Of a stretch of DNA of 5,214 bases, positions 5,200 through 5,214 are shown piece by piece. Under the pieces are notes generated by a model. It worked only from the letters and a program-made list of their open reading frames with translations. It was not told the DNA's origin and did not search any database. Origin of the DNA: Actinomycetes bacterium (lineage in GTDB: Bacteria; Actinomycetota; Coriobacteriia; Coriobacteriales; Eggerthellaceae); the NCBI GenBank assembly GCA_023395755.1, contig JAEWYG010000148.1, positions 1-5,214 on the forward strand. Direction: 5' to 3'. How positions within the stretch are numbered: position 1 is the first letter of the stretch; each line of letters starts with the position of its first letter. Made by a program: the position numbers and the translations under genes.

Positions 5200-5214
5200 A
5201 TGATAGGATAGGGG

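Noticed and set aside
1..5214. CRISPR array, tRNA, rRNA, insertion sequence or attachment site
   Set aside because: No regularly spaced repeats, cloverleaf-like segment, transposase or terminal inverted repeats were seen. The toxin-antitoxin pair shows no flanking duplication that would mark recent insertion.

Overview
This window appears to come from an anaerobic bacterium. Its core is a complete ferredoxin-linked 2-oxoacid (most likely pyruvate) oxidoreductase operon, followed by a chromosomal zeta-type toxin-antitoxin pair. Base composition is moderate (estimated by eye at a little over 50% GC). The gamma-delta subunit fusion and gene style would fit an anaerobic Coriobacteriia/Eggerthellaceae-like Actinobacterium, but that placement is a low-confidence impression because there is no phylogenetic marker here.

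Layout. (1) Bases 1-181, minus strand: the 5' end of a divergent gene that leaves the window on the left. Its N-terminus is polar, then basic, and its function is unknown. (2) Bases 182-433: a divergent intergenic region. It holds a perfect TATAAT box for the leftward gene, a small palindrome (248-261), a very strong 13-bp inverted repeat (339-374) and a candidate -10 box just ahead of the rightward operon. (3) Bases 434-3665: three tightly packed plus-strand genes encoding a fused gamma-delta subunit (two [4Fe-4S] clusters), the alpha subunit, and the beta subunit (TPP plus a proximal [4Fe-4S] cluster). Gene junctions are a 1-nt overlap and a 2-nt gap. (4) Bases 3697-3730: a clear intrinsic terminator. 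(5) Bases 3731-3802: an AT-rich promoter/operator region with nested direct repeats. (6) Bases 3803-5153: a two-gene toxin-antitoxin operon. The antitoxin joins an MqsA/XRE-like HTH to an epsilon/PezA-like neutralising domain, and the toxin is a zeta/PezT-family UDP-N-acetylglucosamine kinase with all expected catalytic residues. (7) Bases 5154-5214: a short tail with a hairpin lacking a T-run.

How the parts work together. The oxidoreductase subunits should assemble into one cytoplasmic enzyme that oxidises a 2-oxoacid with CoA to acyl-CoA and CO2 while reducing ferredoxin. The toxin-antitoxin pair is transcriptionally separate, behind the terminator. The most interesting signal is inside the antitoxin gene: a textbook Shine-Dalgarno sequence (GGAGG, 4079-4083) lies 7 nt before an in-frame ATG at 4091, exactly where the HTH-plus-linker part ends and the epsilon-like domain begins. 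Initiation there would give a 93-residue free epsilon-like antitoxin, close in size to stand-alone epsilon. One gene could then supply both a repressor-antitoxin and a separate antitoxin, a compact equivalent of the three-gene omega-epsilon-zeta layout.
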